Below are positions 50,693-59,227 of a stretch of 64,000 nucleotides of DNA, in pieces. Each line of letters starts with the position of its first letter. The first letter of the stretch is position 1. This stretch comes from Pelagimonas phthalicica (GTDB taxonomy: Bacteria > Pseudomonadota > Alphaproteobacteria > Rhodobacterales > Rhodobacteraceae), in contig NZ_SOAP01000001.1 in NCBI RefSeq assembly GCF_004364805.1, positions 496,001-560,000 on the forward strand, given 5' to 3'. Both the position numbers and the translations under genes were made by a program. The notes beneath the pieces were generated by a model. That model had not been told where the DNA came from. It did no database searches and saw only the letters and a list, made by a program, of their open reading frames with translations.

Positions 50693-51867
50693 AGACCCAT
50701 GTGCTGCCTGTTGGTTACATCCCCCTCGTGGATGCTGCCCCGCTGATCGTCGCCCAGGAAATGGGGTTTGCCGCCCAAGAGGGGCTGGTGCTGGATCTCA
50801 AACGCGCGCCGTCCTGGTCTGGTCTGCGCGACATGCTGGCCTTTGGCCAGGTGGATGCGGCGCATATGCTCTCGCCGATCCCGGTCGCCTCGGCCCTTGG
50901 GCTTGGCAGTGCCGGGGTGCATTTTGACGCCATCATGGTGCTGTCGATCAATGGTAATGTGATTGGTGTCGGCAAAGAGCTGGCGCATCAGTTGCAAGAT
51001 CAGGGGCATGACTTCTCGTTCAATGACCCGACCAAGGCCGGCCGTGCGCTGATCGCCGCCGCCAAATCGCGTCTGCGTATTGGCGTGCCTTTCCCTTTCT
51101 CCATGCATGCTGAGCTGCTTTATTATTGGTTAACCGCCCTCGGCCTGCCTGCACCGCAAAATGTCGACATCCGCACCATCCCCCCCGCCCTCATGGCGGA
51201 CGCGTTGAAAGCGGGTGAAGTGGATGCGTTCTGTGTCGGCGAACCTTGGGGGTCGATTTCTGTCGATCACAGCGAAGGCGCGCTTTTGCTACCCGGTGCC
51301 GCGATCTGGAAACGCGCCCCGGAAAAGGTCTTGGCTGTGCGCAGCGATTGGGTGCAATCGGACCCGGCGATCGCACATCGCCTGATCCGCGCCATCTGGC
51401 GGGCCTGTGCCTGGCTTGCCGCGCCCGGTTCGCGCATGTTGGCCTCAGAACTTTTGTCGCGCGGTGGCTATCTCAACCTGCCGACCGAGATCATGGACCG
51501 CGCCCTGACCGGCACGCTGACCGTAACCCCGCAAGGGTTGCAGCGTCACTGCGCCAATTTCCTCGAATTCCACGACGGCAGCGCAAATTTCCCGTGGCGC
51601 AGTCAGGCGCAGTGGATCGCTGGCCAACTGGCCGCCCGCACCGGCTTGGATCGCGTTCAGGCCATGGATGCTGCCAGCACGGTGTTTCGCGCCGATCTGT
51701 TCCGCCAGGCCCTGCGCCAGACAACCGCAAACCTGCCCGGTGCCTCAGCCAAGATCGAAGGCGGAAACACGGAATCGGCCACCGTCGCCGGAGAGAGTGG
51801 CAGCCTGATTCTCCCCTCAGACAGCTTCTTTGATGGCCAAATTTTTGACCCATCCCAGCCTGCGTGA
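50689..51867 (+). CDS. nasS: Nitrate sensor NasS
   Basis: A 392-residue NrtA-like nitrate/nitrite-binding protein without a signal peptide, hence cytosolic. It begins MKTHVLPVGYIPLVDAAPLIVAQ and contains the family segments VGVPFPFSMHAELLYYWL-like GVPFPFSMHAELLYYWL and DAFCVGEPWG. NasS binds NasT and releases it when nitrate is present. Co-translation with nasT (ATGA) supports the pair. The C-terminal 45 residues are a low-conservation tail. Confidence 0.9.
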   Translation: MKTHVLPVGYIPLVDAAPLIVAQEMGFAAQEGLVLDLKRAPSWSGLRDMLAFGQVDAAHMLSPIPVASALGLGSAGVHFDAIMVLSINGNVIGVGKELAHQLQDQGHDFSFNDPTKAGRALIAAAKSRLRIGVPFPFSMHAELLYYWLTALGLPAPQNVDIRTIPPALMADALKAGEVDAFCVGEPWGSISVDHSEGALLLPGAAIWKRAPEKVLAVRSDWVQSDPAIAHRLIRAIWRACAWLAAPGSRMLASELLSRGGYLNLPTEIMDRALTGTLTVTPQGLQRHCANFLEFHDGSANFPWRSQAQWIAGQLAARTGLDRVQAMDAASTVFRADLFRQALRQTTANLPGASAKIEGGNTESATVAGESGSLILPSDSFFDGQIFDPSQPA

Positions 51868-51968
51868 CTAAAAAATAGGCAACAAGCCTGACCTAGACGC
51901 TGCATTGCAGCAAATCTAAGGAGAATCTTTGCCAATCCCGCGCCGTCTGGCGCAACATGAATTCAGGT

Positions 51969-52012
51969 CAGCAACGGAGCTGCCCCTTCCGAATTCCCCA
52001 GAACCTTCTGGG
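51969..52012 (+). promoter_or_regulatory. Candidate NasT-binding tandem hairpins in the nas leader
   Basis: CAGC-AACGGA-GCTG (51969-51982) has a six-base loop with A1 and G4, the ANTAR target pattern. After 14 nt, CCCAG-AACCTT-CTGGG (51997-52012) has another six-base loop with A1 but C4. They lie just before the leader terminator. Confidence 0.5.
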
Positions 52013-52025
52013 ATATCCAGAGCAA

Positions 52026-52082
52026 AGCCGCTCGACAGTTGCCATCCTCCCTTAGGCAACCTGTCGGCGGCTTTTGTTGTTT
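52026..52082 (+). terminator. Leader terminator of the nas structural operon
   Basis: AGCCGC and CGACAG pair with CTGTCG and GCGGCT (one bulged T), and TTGCC pairs with GGCAA above. TTTTGTTGTTT follows. It lies between nasS and nrtA, directly after the tandem hairpins, as expected for NasT-controlled antitermination. Confidence 0.8.
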
Positions 52083-52133
52083 CGGACCAGACCCTGGCCC
52101 CGGGACGCATATATGAAAAAGGAACTGATCCTG

Positions 52134-53501
52134 ATGAAAAAGCTGTTTTTCGCACTTGCGGCGACAACTGCCCTGACAACCCCGGCCCTGGCCGAGATGC
52201 TGGACCTGGAAAAGGACGAGCTGACCTTTGGTTTCATCAAACTGACCGACATGGCTCCGCTGGCCGTTGCTTATGAGCAGGGCTTTTTTGACGATGAAGG
52301 CCTGTTCGTCACGCTCGAAGCACAAGCCAACTGGAAAGTACTTCTGGATGGTGTGATCGATGGCACTTTGGACGGCGCGCATATGCTGGCCGGTCAGCCG
52401 CTGGCGGCCACAATCGGCTACGGCACCGAAGCGCATATCATCACCCCCTTCTCCATGGACCTGAACGGCAACGGCATCACCCTGTCCAACGATGTTTGGG
52501 AAATGATCAAGCCGGGCCTGCCCAAAGACGATGATGGCAAGATCATTCACCCGATCTCCGCCAGCCACCTCAAGCCGGTGATCGAAAGCTACCAGGCCAA
52601 GGGCAAGCCCTTCAACATGGGCATGGTTTTCCCGGTTTCCACCCATAACTACGAACTGCGCTACTGGCTCGCCGCCGGTGGTATCAACCCTGGCTATTAC
52701 AGTCCGGAAAACGTAACCGGCCAGATCAACGCCGAAGCGTTCCTGTCCGTGACACCTCCACCGCAAATGCCAGCCACTTTGGAAGCGGGCACAATCGACG
52801 GTTACTGCGTGGGTGAACCCTGGAACCAGCAGGCCGTATTCAAAGGCATCGGCGTTCCTGTGATCACCGATTATGAGCTCTGGAAGAACAACCCGGAAAA
52901 AGTCTTTGGCATCACCGCCGAATTCGCCGAAGAGAACCCAAACACCACCCTGGCTGTGGTCAAGGCTCTGATCCGCGCCGCGCAGTGGCTGGATGAAAAC
53001 GACAACGCCAACCGCCCCGAAGCGGTCGAAATCCTGAGCCGTCCAAACTATGTGGGTGCCGATTACGACGTGATCGCCAACTCCATGACCGGCACCTTTG
53101 AATATGAAAAAGGTGACAAGCGCGACGTTCCGGATTTCAACGTGTTCTTCCGCTATAACGCGACTTACCCGTTCTACTCTGATGCTGTCTGGTACCTGAC
53201 CCAGATGCGTCGCTGGGGCCAGATCCCAGAGGCCAAGCCTGACAGCTGGTATGATGAAGTCGCCAAGTCGGTTTACAAGCCTGAGATCTATCTCGAAGCC
53301 GCCAAACTCCTCGTCGAAGAGGGCCTGGTCAACGAGGCAGATTTCCCTTGGGACAGCGATGGTTACAAGGATCCGACCCCAGCGGCCGATATCATCGACG
53401 GTATCGCCTATGACGGCAAGGCCCCCAATGCCTATCTCGACAGCCTGCCCATTGGTCTGAAAGCAGACCAGCGTGTGATTGGCTCCGATATCGAGGGTTA
53501 A
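52134..53501 (+). CDS. nrtA: Nitrate ABC transporter substrate-binding protein NrtA
   Basis: A 455-residue periplasmic nitrate/nitrite-binding protein. The signal peptide is [20 protein letters not shown]. Family segments include [44 protein letters not shown] and [18 protein letters not shown] 52134 follows AAGGA; the in-frame ATG at 52113 would add seven residues before the signal. It is the first structural gene of the nas operon and close in fold to NasS. Confidence 0.93.
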   Translation: MKKLFFALAATTALTTPALAEMLDLEKDELTFGFIKLTDMAPLAVAYEQGFFDDEGLFVTLEAQANWKVLLDGVIDGTLDGAHMLAGQPLAATIGYGTEAHIITPFSMDLNGNGITLSNDVWEMIKPGLPKDDDGKIIHPISASHLKPVIESYQAKGKPFNMGMVFPVSTHNYELRYWLAAGGINPGYYSPENVTGQINAEAFLSVTPPPQMPATLEAGTIDGYCVGEPWNQQAVFKGIGVPVITDYELWKNNPEKVFGITAEFAEENPNTTLAVVKALIRAAQWLDENDNANRPEAVEILSRPNYVGADYDVIANSMTGTFEYEKGDKRDVPDFNVFFRYNATYPFYSDAVWYLTQMRRWGQIPEAKPDSWYDEVAKSVYKPEIYLEAAKLLVEEGLVNEADFPWDSDGYKDPTPAADIIDGIAYDGKAPNAYLDSLPIGLKADQRVIGSDIEG

Positions 53502-53513
53502 CCTTCTCTCCCT

Positions 53514-53564
53514 GCCGGTGTTCTGCTCATCCCGAGACCACCCCAGAGCACCGGCCTTCTTTTT
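53514..53564 (+). terminator. Partial terminator between nrtA and nrtB
   Basis: GCCGGTG-x-TCT (from 53514) pairs with AGA-x-CACCGGC (to 53555) and is followed by CTTCTTTTT. It lies 12 bp after nrtA and could reduce transcription into nrtB, giving excess binding protein. Confidence 0.6.
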
Positions 53565-53574
53565 AGCTCCCTAC

Positions 53575-53627
53575 GGGACGGTGGGTGGGGCGCGGTTTGC
53601 CCCGCAAACCAGCGTCACCCCCGTCCC
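53575..53627 (+). other. Large hairpin upstream of nrtB
   Basis: GGGACGG-TGGGTG pairs with CACCC-CCGTCCC, with GGGGC / GCCCC inside. There is no T-run, so it is likely an mRNA-stability or processing structure following the partial terminator. Confidence 0.45.
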
Positions 53628-53670
53628 GGTCATTCAGGCCCCCATCTAGGCCAAACTTCAGGACAGACCT

Positions 53671-54753
53671 ATGACTGCCACCGACCCAGATAGCCTTAAT
53701 ATCGACGCCGAGCGCGAAGCGCGCCGCGCCCGTATTTTCACCCGCATCAACGCCGCCGACAAATGGTTCCAGGTTCTTGGCCTGGCCTGGATCACCCCGA
53801 TCCTCAAAGCCGCTGCTGGTGACAATCCCAAGGCCCAGATGAAAGACATCTGGACCTTGCTGGGCGTTCCCGTCCTTTCCATTACCGCCTTTCTGATGCT
53901 TTGGGCCACCCTGGCCCCGCAGGTGCAAACCTCACTCGGTGCGATCCCCGGACCAGCCCAAGTTTGGACCGAAGCGGTCAACCTGCACGAAGACGCCGTT
54001 GCCAAGGCCGAAAAGAAAGCCGCCCATGAAGAACGCGTCGCCAAGCGCAATGAGCGCCTGATTGCCCAAGGCAAGGCTGACAAGGTCAAGGACATCCCCT
54101 TTACCGGCGCGCCCAGCTATTACCAGCAGATCTGGACCTCGATCAAAACCGTGTTCTTTGGTTTCCTGATCGCCTCGGTTGTCGCCATCCCGCTCGGCAT
54201 TCTGGCCGGCCTCTCAGCTTCGGCCAATGCCGCGATCAACCCGCTGGTGCAGATCTTCAAACCGGTGTCGCCCCTAGCTTGGCTGCCCATCGTGACCATG
54301 ATCGTCTCGGCCACCTATGCCAATGACGGCTTCTTTGCCAAATCCTTCCTGGTCTCCGCCATCACCGTCACCCTGTGTTCGCTCTGGCCAACCCTGATCA
54401 ACACGGCGCTGGGTGTGGCATCCATCGACAAAGACCTGGTCTCGGTCTCCAAAGTTCTGAAAATGAACACCTGGACCAAGATCACCAAGCTGGTTCTGCC
54501 CTCTGCCCTGCCACTGATCTTCACCGGTCTGCGCCTGAGCCTCGGTGTCGGCTGGATGGTTCTCATCGCCGCTGAAATGCTGGCGCAAAACCCCGGTCTC
54601 GGCAAATTCGTCTGGGATGAATTCCAGAACGGCTCCAGCCAATCGCTCGCCAAGATCATCGTTGCGGTTCTGACCATCGGCATCATCGGCTTCCTGCTTG
54701 ATCGCGTGATGTATGCCCTGCAGTCGCTCTTCACCTTCTCCAACAACCGGTGA
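53671..54753 (+). CDS. nrtB: Nitrate ABC transporter permease NrtB
   Basis: A 360-residue permease. A cytoplasmic N-terminus of about 65 residues precedes the first membrane helix, and a charged linker (about residues 105-145, KAEKKAAHEERVAKRNE) precedes the BPD transport domain. The EAA-like loop contains NTALGVASIDKDLVSVSKVLKMNTWTKI. It forms the nitrate channel with the double-ABC protein. AGGACAGACCT precedes the ATG. Confidence 0.9.
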   Translation: MTATDPDSLNIDAEREARRARIFTRINAADKWFQVLGLAWITPILKAAAGDNPKAQMKDIWTLLGVPVLSITAFLMLWATLAPQVQTSLGAIPGPAQVWTEAVNLHEDAVAKAEKKAAHEERVAKRNERLIAQGKADKVKDIPFTGAPSYYQQIWTSIKTVFFGFLIASVVAIPLGILAGLSASANAAINPLVQIFKPVSPLAWLPIVTMIVSATYANDGFFAKSFLVSAITVTLCSLWPTLINTALGVASIDKDLVSVSKVLKMNTWTKITKLVLPSALPLIFTGLRLSLGVGWMVLIAAEMLAQNPGLGKFVWDEFQNGSSQSLAKIIVAVLTIGIIGFLLDRVMYALQSLFTFSNNR

Positions 54754-54758
54754 TCGAC

Positions 54759-56456
54759 ATGAGCAGCACAAACAGCATTCTCAAGTTCGAAAACGTCAAC
54801 AAAGGCTTCGGTGAGGGTATTCACCGCACCGAAGTCCTCAAAGACATCAATCTCGACATCGAAGAAGGCGAATTCCTCGTGATCCTCGGCTTCTCCGGCA
54901 CCGGCAAGACCACGCTGGTCAATCTGATGGCCGGGCTCGATCAGCCCTCCTCCGGCTCGGTGACCTTCAAGGGTAAGCCGATCAAAGACCCCAGCCCCGA
55001 ACGTGGCGTGATTTTTCAATCCTACTCGCTGATGCCTTGGCTGACGGTGAACGGCAATGTTCAGCTGGCGCTGGACTCGGTCTTTCCCAAAATGTCAAAG
55101 GCCGAGAAAGAAGAGAAAACCGCCCATTACGTCAAAATGGTCGGCCTGTCCCACGCCACCAACCGCCGCCCAGCGGAACTCTCTGGCGGGATGCGCCAGC
55201 GCGTGAACGTGGCCCGCGCCCTGGCGATGGACCCAGAGATGCTGCTCCTGGACGAGCCGCTCTCAGCGCTTGATGCCCTCACCCGCGCCAATCTGGCCGA
55301 TGAGATCGTCAATATCTGGGATGAAAGCAAAAAGACCTGCGTCTTGATCACCAATGATGTGGACGAGGCCATTCTGGTCGGTGACCGCATCATTGCGCTC
55401 AACCCCGATGGAACACTTGGCTCCGAGTTCAAGGTCAACATCCCGCGCCCGCGTGATCGCAGCGCCATGAACAATGACGAGGCGTTCAAAAAACTGCGCG
55501 CCGAGGTCACGGGTTACCTCATGGATGTCGGTATCAAGGGAAAGGTCGAAGGCTCCAAGATCCTGCCGGATGTCACCCCGATCCACGGCGTGCCGTCGGC
55601 AATCGCCGAAGCTCAGAAAGGCATGATCGAGGAACGTTTCCTCGACTTCAGCCAGTTGCACAAGATCTATCCAACGCCCAAAGGCCCGCTGACCGTGGTC
55701 GAGGATTTTGACCTCAAGATCAACAAGGGCGAATTCATCTCGCTGATCGGCCATTCGGGTTGCGGTAAATCCACTGTTCTGACCATGGCCGCCGGCCTGA
55801 ATGAAATCTCCAAGGGTGCGATCAAACTGGATGGCCGCCATGTTGAGGGCGCGGACCCGGAACGCGCAGTTGTGTTCCAATCCCCCAACCTCTTCCCCTG
55901 GCTCAGCGCCCGTGAAAACTGCGCCATTGGCGTGGACAAGGTCTATCCCAAGGCGTCGCAGGCGGAACGTCAGGATGTGGTGGAATACTATCTGGAACGC
56001 GTGGGTCTGGCCGATGCCATGGACCGCCCGGCGCATTCCATGTCCAACGGGATGAAGCAACGCGTCGGCATCGCCCGCGCCTTTGCTCTGTCACCGAAAT
56101 TGCTGCTGCTGGACGAACCTTTCGGCATGCTCGACAGCCTGACCCGCTGGGAGCTGCAAGAGGTTCTGATGGAAGTCTGGGACCGTACCAAGGTCACCGC
56201 AATCTGCGTGACCCATGACGTGGACGAAGCCATTCTTTTGGCGGATCGCGTGGTCATGATGACCAACGGCCCGCAGGCGACCATCGGCAAGATCACCGAT
56301 GTGGATCTGCCCCGTCCGCGCACCCGCAAGGCTCTGCTGGAACATCCCGATTACTACACCTACCGCCAGGAAGTGCTCGATTTCCTTGAGGAATATGAAC
56401 ATGGCGCAAAACCGAAACCCAAGGCGGCCCCGGCCAAAGCCATCGCTGCGGAGTAA
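54759..56456 (+). CDS. Nitrate transporter double ATPase (NrtC/NrtD fusion type)
   Basis: A 565-residue protein with two complete ABC domains in tandem (about residues 8-235 and 290-530). Walker A motifs are GFSGTGKTT and GHSGCGKST; signature motifs are LSGGMRQR and MSNGMKQR; Walker B motifs are LLLDEPLSALD and LLLDEPFGMLD. The second signature has N for the usual G at position 2. Cyanobacterial NrtC carries a solute-binding domain instead; here both ATPases are fused. ATG 54759 is preferred over a GTG at 54750 that overlaps nrtB. Confidence 0.9.
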   Translation: MSSTNSILKFENVNKGFGEGIHRTEVLKDINLDIEEGEFLVILGFSGTGKTTLVNLMAGLDQPSSGSVTFKGKPIKDPSPERGVIFQSYSLMPWLTVNGNVQLALDSVFPKMSKAEKEEKTAHYVKMVGLSHATNRRPAELSGGMRQRVNVARALAMDPEMLLLDEPLSALDALTRANLADEIVNIWDESKKTCVLITNDVDEAILVGDRIIALNPDGTLGSEFKVNIPRPRDRSAMNNDEAFKKLRAEVTGYLMDVGIKGKVEGSKILPDVTPIHGVPSAIAEAQKGMIEERFLDFSQLHKIYPTPKGPLTVVEDFDLKINKGEFISLIGHSGCGKSTVLTMAAGLNEISKGAIKLDGRHVEGADPERAVVFQSPNLFPWLSARENCAIGVDKVYPKASQAERQDVVEYYLERVGLADAMDRPAHSMSNGMKQRVGIARAFALSPKLLLLDEPFGMLDSLTRWELQEVLMEVWDRTKVTAICVTHDVDEAILLADRVVMMTNGPQATIGKITDVDLPRPRTRKALLEHPDYYTYRQEVLDFLEEYEHGAKPKPKAAPAKAIAAE

Positions 56457-56459
56457 CTC

Positions 56460-58895
56460 ATGACACAAAAACTCGTCATCATTGGTGCAGGCATGGCCGC
56501 TGGCCGTGTTCTGGACCACCTTACCGACGCGGGAGGCGATTGGGACATCACCCTGTTCAACGCCGAACCGCGTGGCACCTATAACCGCATCATGTTGTCC
56601 CCAGTTCTCTCCGGGGAAAAGACATTTGACGAAATCGTCACCCATGACGACGCTTGGTATGCCGACAAGGGTGTGGCCACCAAATTCGGCGTCAAAGTGA
56701 CCGAGATCGACAGCGCAGCGCAGATTGTGCGCGGCGATGACGGCAGCGAAACCGCCTATGACAAGCTGGTCTTTGCAACCGGCTCCAACCCGTTCATCAT
56801 CCCGATGCCGGGCCATGATCTTGACGGTGTGGTCGCCTATCGCGACCTTGAGGACACCGAAGCCATGATGGCCCTGACCGAGGGTCAAAAAGCGGTCGTG
56901 ATTGGCGGTGGTCTCCTTGGCCTCGAAGCGGCGGCGGGCATGGCCGCGCGTGGCGTCGACGTCACCGTCGTGCACTTGATGGGCCACCTGATGGAGCGCC
57001 AGCTGGACGAACCCGCCGGTTACCTGCTGCGCAAGGCGCTGGTCGACAAGGGCATCACTGTCAAATGCTCGGCCAATTCCAAGCAGATCCTGGGCGAAAA
57101 CGGCAAGGTCAAAGCTCTGCAACTGGACGATGGCACCGAACTGCCCTGTGATCTGCTCTGCATGGCCGTGGGCATCCGCCCCTCGATCGCTTTGGCGCAG
57201 GAAAACGGTCTGGCCGTGGGTCGTGGCATCCATGTGGATGACCAGATGCGCACCTCGGTCGAAAACATCTACGCCGTGGGCGAATGCGTCGAACATAACG
57301 GCGATATCTTTGGCCTCGTTGCACCGCTCTTTGATCAGGCCAAAGTTCTCGCCAAGGTCCTGCAAGGCGAAGAGGCAGAATTCGTCAATCGCGAAGTATC
57401 CACCAAGCTCAAGGTCACCGGCTGTGATCTGTTCAGCGCGGGTGATTTCGCCGATGGCGATGATCGCGAAGACATCGTTTTCCGCGACCCGGCGCGCGGC
57501 GTTTACAAACGCCTTGTGCTGAAAGAGGACAAAATAATCGGTGCGGTCATGTATGGTGACACGGCCGATGGCAACTGGTTCTACGGCATGATCAAGGACG
57601 GCACCGATGTGTCCGAGATGCGCGATACGCTGATCTTTGGCCCAGCCTACCAGGGAGGTACCGCCGAGGACCCTCTCTCAGCCGTTGCAGCCTTGCCGGA
57701 TGATGCGGAAATCTGCGGCTGCAACGGCGTTTGCAAAGGGGATATTGTAAAGGCGATCAACGCAGGTGCGACGGATTTGGGGGCGATCAAAGCCACTACC
57801 AAAGCCAGTGCGTCATGCGGGACCTGTTCAGGCCTGGTCGAACAGGTTCTGGCGGTCACTTTGGGCGATGATTTTGTCATGCCCACCGCCGAACCTATGT
57901 GCGGCTGCACCGATCTGACCCATGAAGATGTGCGCCTGCTGATCAAATCCAAAGAGCTGAAAAGCATGCCTGCGGTGATGCAGGAACTGGGCTGGAAAAC
58001 CTCTTGCGGATGCCATGTCTGCCGCCCGGCTCTGAACTATTACCTGCTGGCCGATTGGCCCGAGGACTATATCGACGATCCGCAAAGCCGTTTCATCAAT
58101 GAACGCAAGCACGCCAACATCCAAAAGGACGGCACCTATTCCGTTGTCCCACGCATGTTTGGCGGCATGACCACCCCGGACGAGCTGCGCGCCATTGCGG
58201 ACGCAGCAGACAAATACAACGTGCCAACCGTGCATGTGACCGGCGGTCAGCGGATCGACCTGCTTGGCGTCAAAGGCGAAGACCTGCCAGCGATCTGGAA
58301 GGATCTCAACGATGCGGGCATGGTCTCGGGCCACGCCTATGCCAAAGGCCTGCGCACCGTGAAAACCTGCGTCGGCAAGGATCATTGCCGCTTTGGCACC
58401 CAGGACAGCACCGGGCTTGGCATCAAGCTGGAAAAGGCGCTGTGGGGGTCGTGGACACCGCATAAGGTCAAGCTGGCCGTGTCCGGTTGCCCACGCAACT
58501 GTGCCGAAGCCACCTGTAAGGATATCGGCGTCGTCTGCGTCGATTCCGGGTATCAGATCGGGGTGGCTGGTGCGGCTGGCATGGATGTGAAGGAAACCGA
58601 ACGTCTCGCCGATGTAGCAACCGAGCAAGAGGTCATGGATCTCGCCACCGCCTTTATGCAGATCTATCGTGAGAACGCCAAATACCTGGATCGCCCCTAT
58701 AAATGGGTCGCCAAGGTTGGCTTGGATTGGGTCAAAGAGCAGATCGTCGACAATGTCGAAGAGCGCAACGCCCTGATCGAACGCTTCAAAATATCGCAGA
58801 AGATCTACCAAAAGGATCCATGGGCCGAAGAGGCTGCCGACAAGGCAGACCAATACGAACCCATCGCAAACCTTGTCTTGGAGGCCGCAGAATGA
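56460..58895 (+). CDS. nirB: Assimilatory nitrite reductase large subunit NirB/NasB
   Basis: An 811-residue flavoprotein that reduces nitrite to ammonium with NAD(P)H. An N-terminal FAD/NAD domain (about residues 1-310; VIIGAGMAAGRVLD, VIGGGLLGLEAAAG) comes first. A BFD-type [2Fe-2S] segment follows (CGCNGVCKGDI, CGTCSGL), with further Cys pairs after it. A C-terminal siroheme/4Fe-4S domain carries TCVGKDHCRFGTQDS and SGCPRNCAEATC. GGAG precedes the ATG. It is coupled to nirD by ATGA. Confidence 0.93.
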   Translation: MTQKLVIIGAGMAAGRVLDHLTDAGGDWDITLFNAEPRGTYNRIMLSPVLSGEKTFDEIVTHDDAWYADKGVATKFGVKVTEIDSAAQIVRGDDGSETAYDKLVFATGSNPFIIPMPGHDLDGVVAYRDLEDTEAMMALTEGQKAVVIGGGLLGLEAAAGMAARGVDVTVVHLMGHLMERQLDEPAGYLLRKALVDKGITVKCSANSKQILGENGKVKALQLDDGTELPCDLLCMAVGIRPSIALAQENGLAVGRGIHVDDQMRTSVENIYAVGECVEHNGDIFGLVAPLFDQAKVLAKVLQGEEAEFVNREVSTKLKVTGCDLFSAGDFADGDDREDIVFRDPARGVYKRLVLKEDKIIGAVMYGDTADGNWFYGMIKDGTDVSEMRDTLIFGPAYQGGTAEDPLSAVAALPDDAEICGCNGVCKGDIVKAINAGATDLGAIKATTKASASCGTCSGLVEQVLAVTLGDDFVMPTAEPMCGCTDLTHEDVRLLIKSKELKSMPAVMQELGWKTSCGCHVCRPALNYYLLADWPEDYIDDPQSRFINERKHANIQKDGTYSVVPRMFGGMTTPDELRAIADAADKYNVPTVHVTGGQRIDLLGVKGEDLPAIWKDLNDAGMVSGHAYAKGLRTVKTCVGKDHCRFGTQDSTGLGIKLEKALWGSWTPHKVKLAVSGCPRNCAEATCKDIGVVCVDSGYQIGVAGAAGMDVKETERLADVATEQEVMDLATAFMQIYRENAKYLDRPYKWVAKVGLDWVKEQIVDNVEERNALIERFKISQKIYQKDPWAEEAADKADQYEPIANLVLEAAE

Positions 58896-59227
58896 GCACT
58901 TGGACCGATATTGGACCGCTGGACGCGGTGCGCCGTCGCGGTGCGCGCATCATCAAGGCCCCCGGACAGGATCTGGCGGTGTTTCGCACCATCGACGATC
59001 AGGTCTTTGCCCTGGTCAATGCCTGCCCTTATCGCCAAGGCCCTCTTTCCGAGGGCATCGTGCACGGCACGCTGGTCACCGATCCGCTCTATAACTGGGT
59101 GATTTCGCTGGAAACCGGCGAAGCCCAGGGCGCGGATGAGGGGCGGGTCGACACTTTCCCGGTCAAGGTCGAAGGCGGCCGCATCCTCTTGGACACGTCC
59201 AGCATCTATCAAAGGCAGGCAGCATGA
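58892..59227 (+). CDS. nirD: Nitrite reductase small subunit NirD, Rieske ligands lost
   Basis: A 111-residue Rieske-fold protein, small subunit of the assimilatory nitrite reductase. The GPLSEGIVHGTLVTDPLYNW segment aligns with the Rieske cluster region. Where ligands would be CxH and CxxH, it reads CPY and DPLY, leaving only the first Cys, so it cannot hold a [2Fe-2S] cluster in the usual way. E. coli NirD also lacks it. Overlaps nirB and nasA by ATGA at both ends. Confidence 0.88.
   Translation: MSTWTDIGPLDAVRRRGARIIKAPGQDLAVFRTIDDQVFALVNACPYRQGPLSEGIVHGTLVTDPLYNWVISLETGEAQGADEGRVDTFPVKVEGGRILLDTSSIYQRQAA

Noticed and set aside
51929-52276. Leader ORF from TTG 51929 with an AAGGAG site, overlapping nrtA
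   Set aside because: It runs through the antitermination hairpins and terminator and out of frame into nrtA. The RNA structures explain this region better, though a short leader peptide is not fully excluded.
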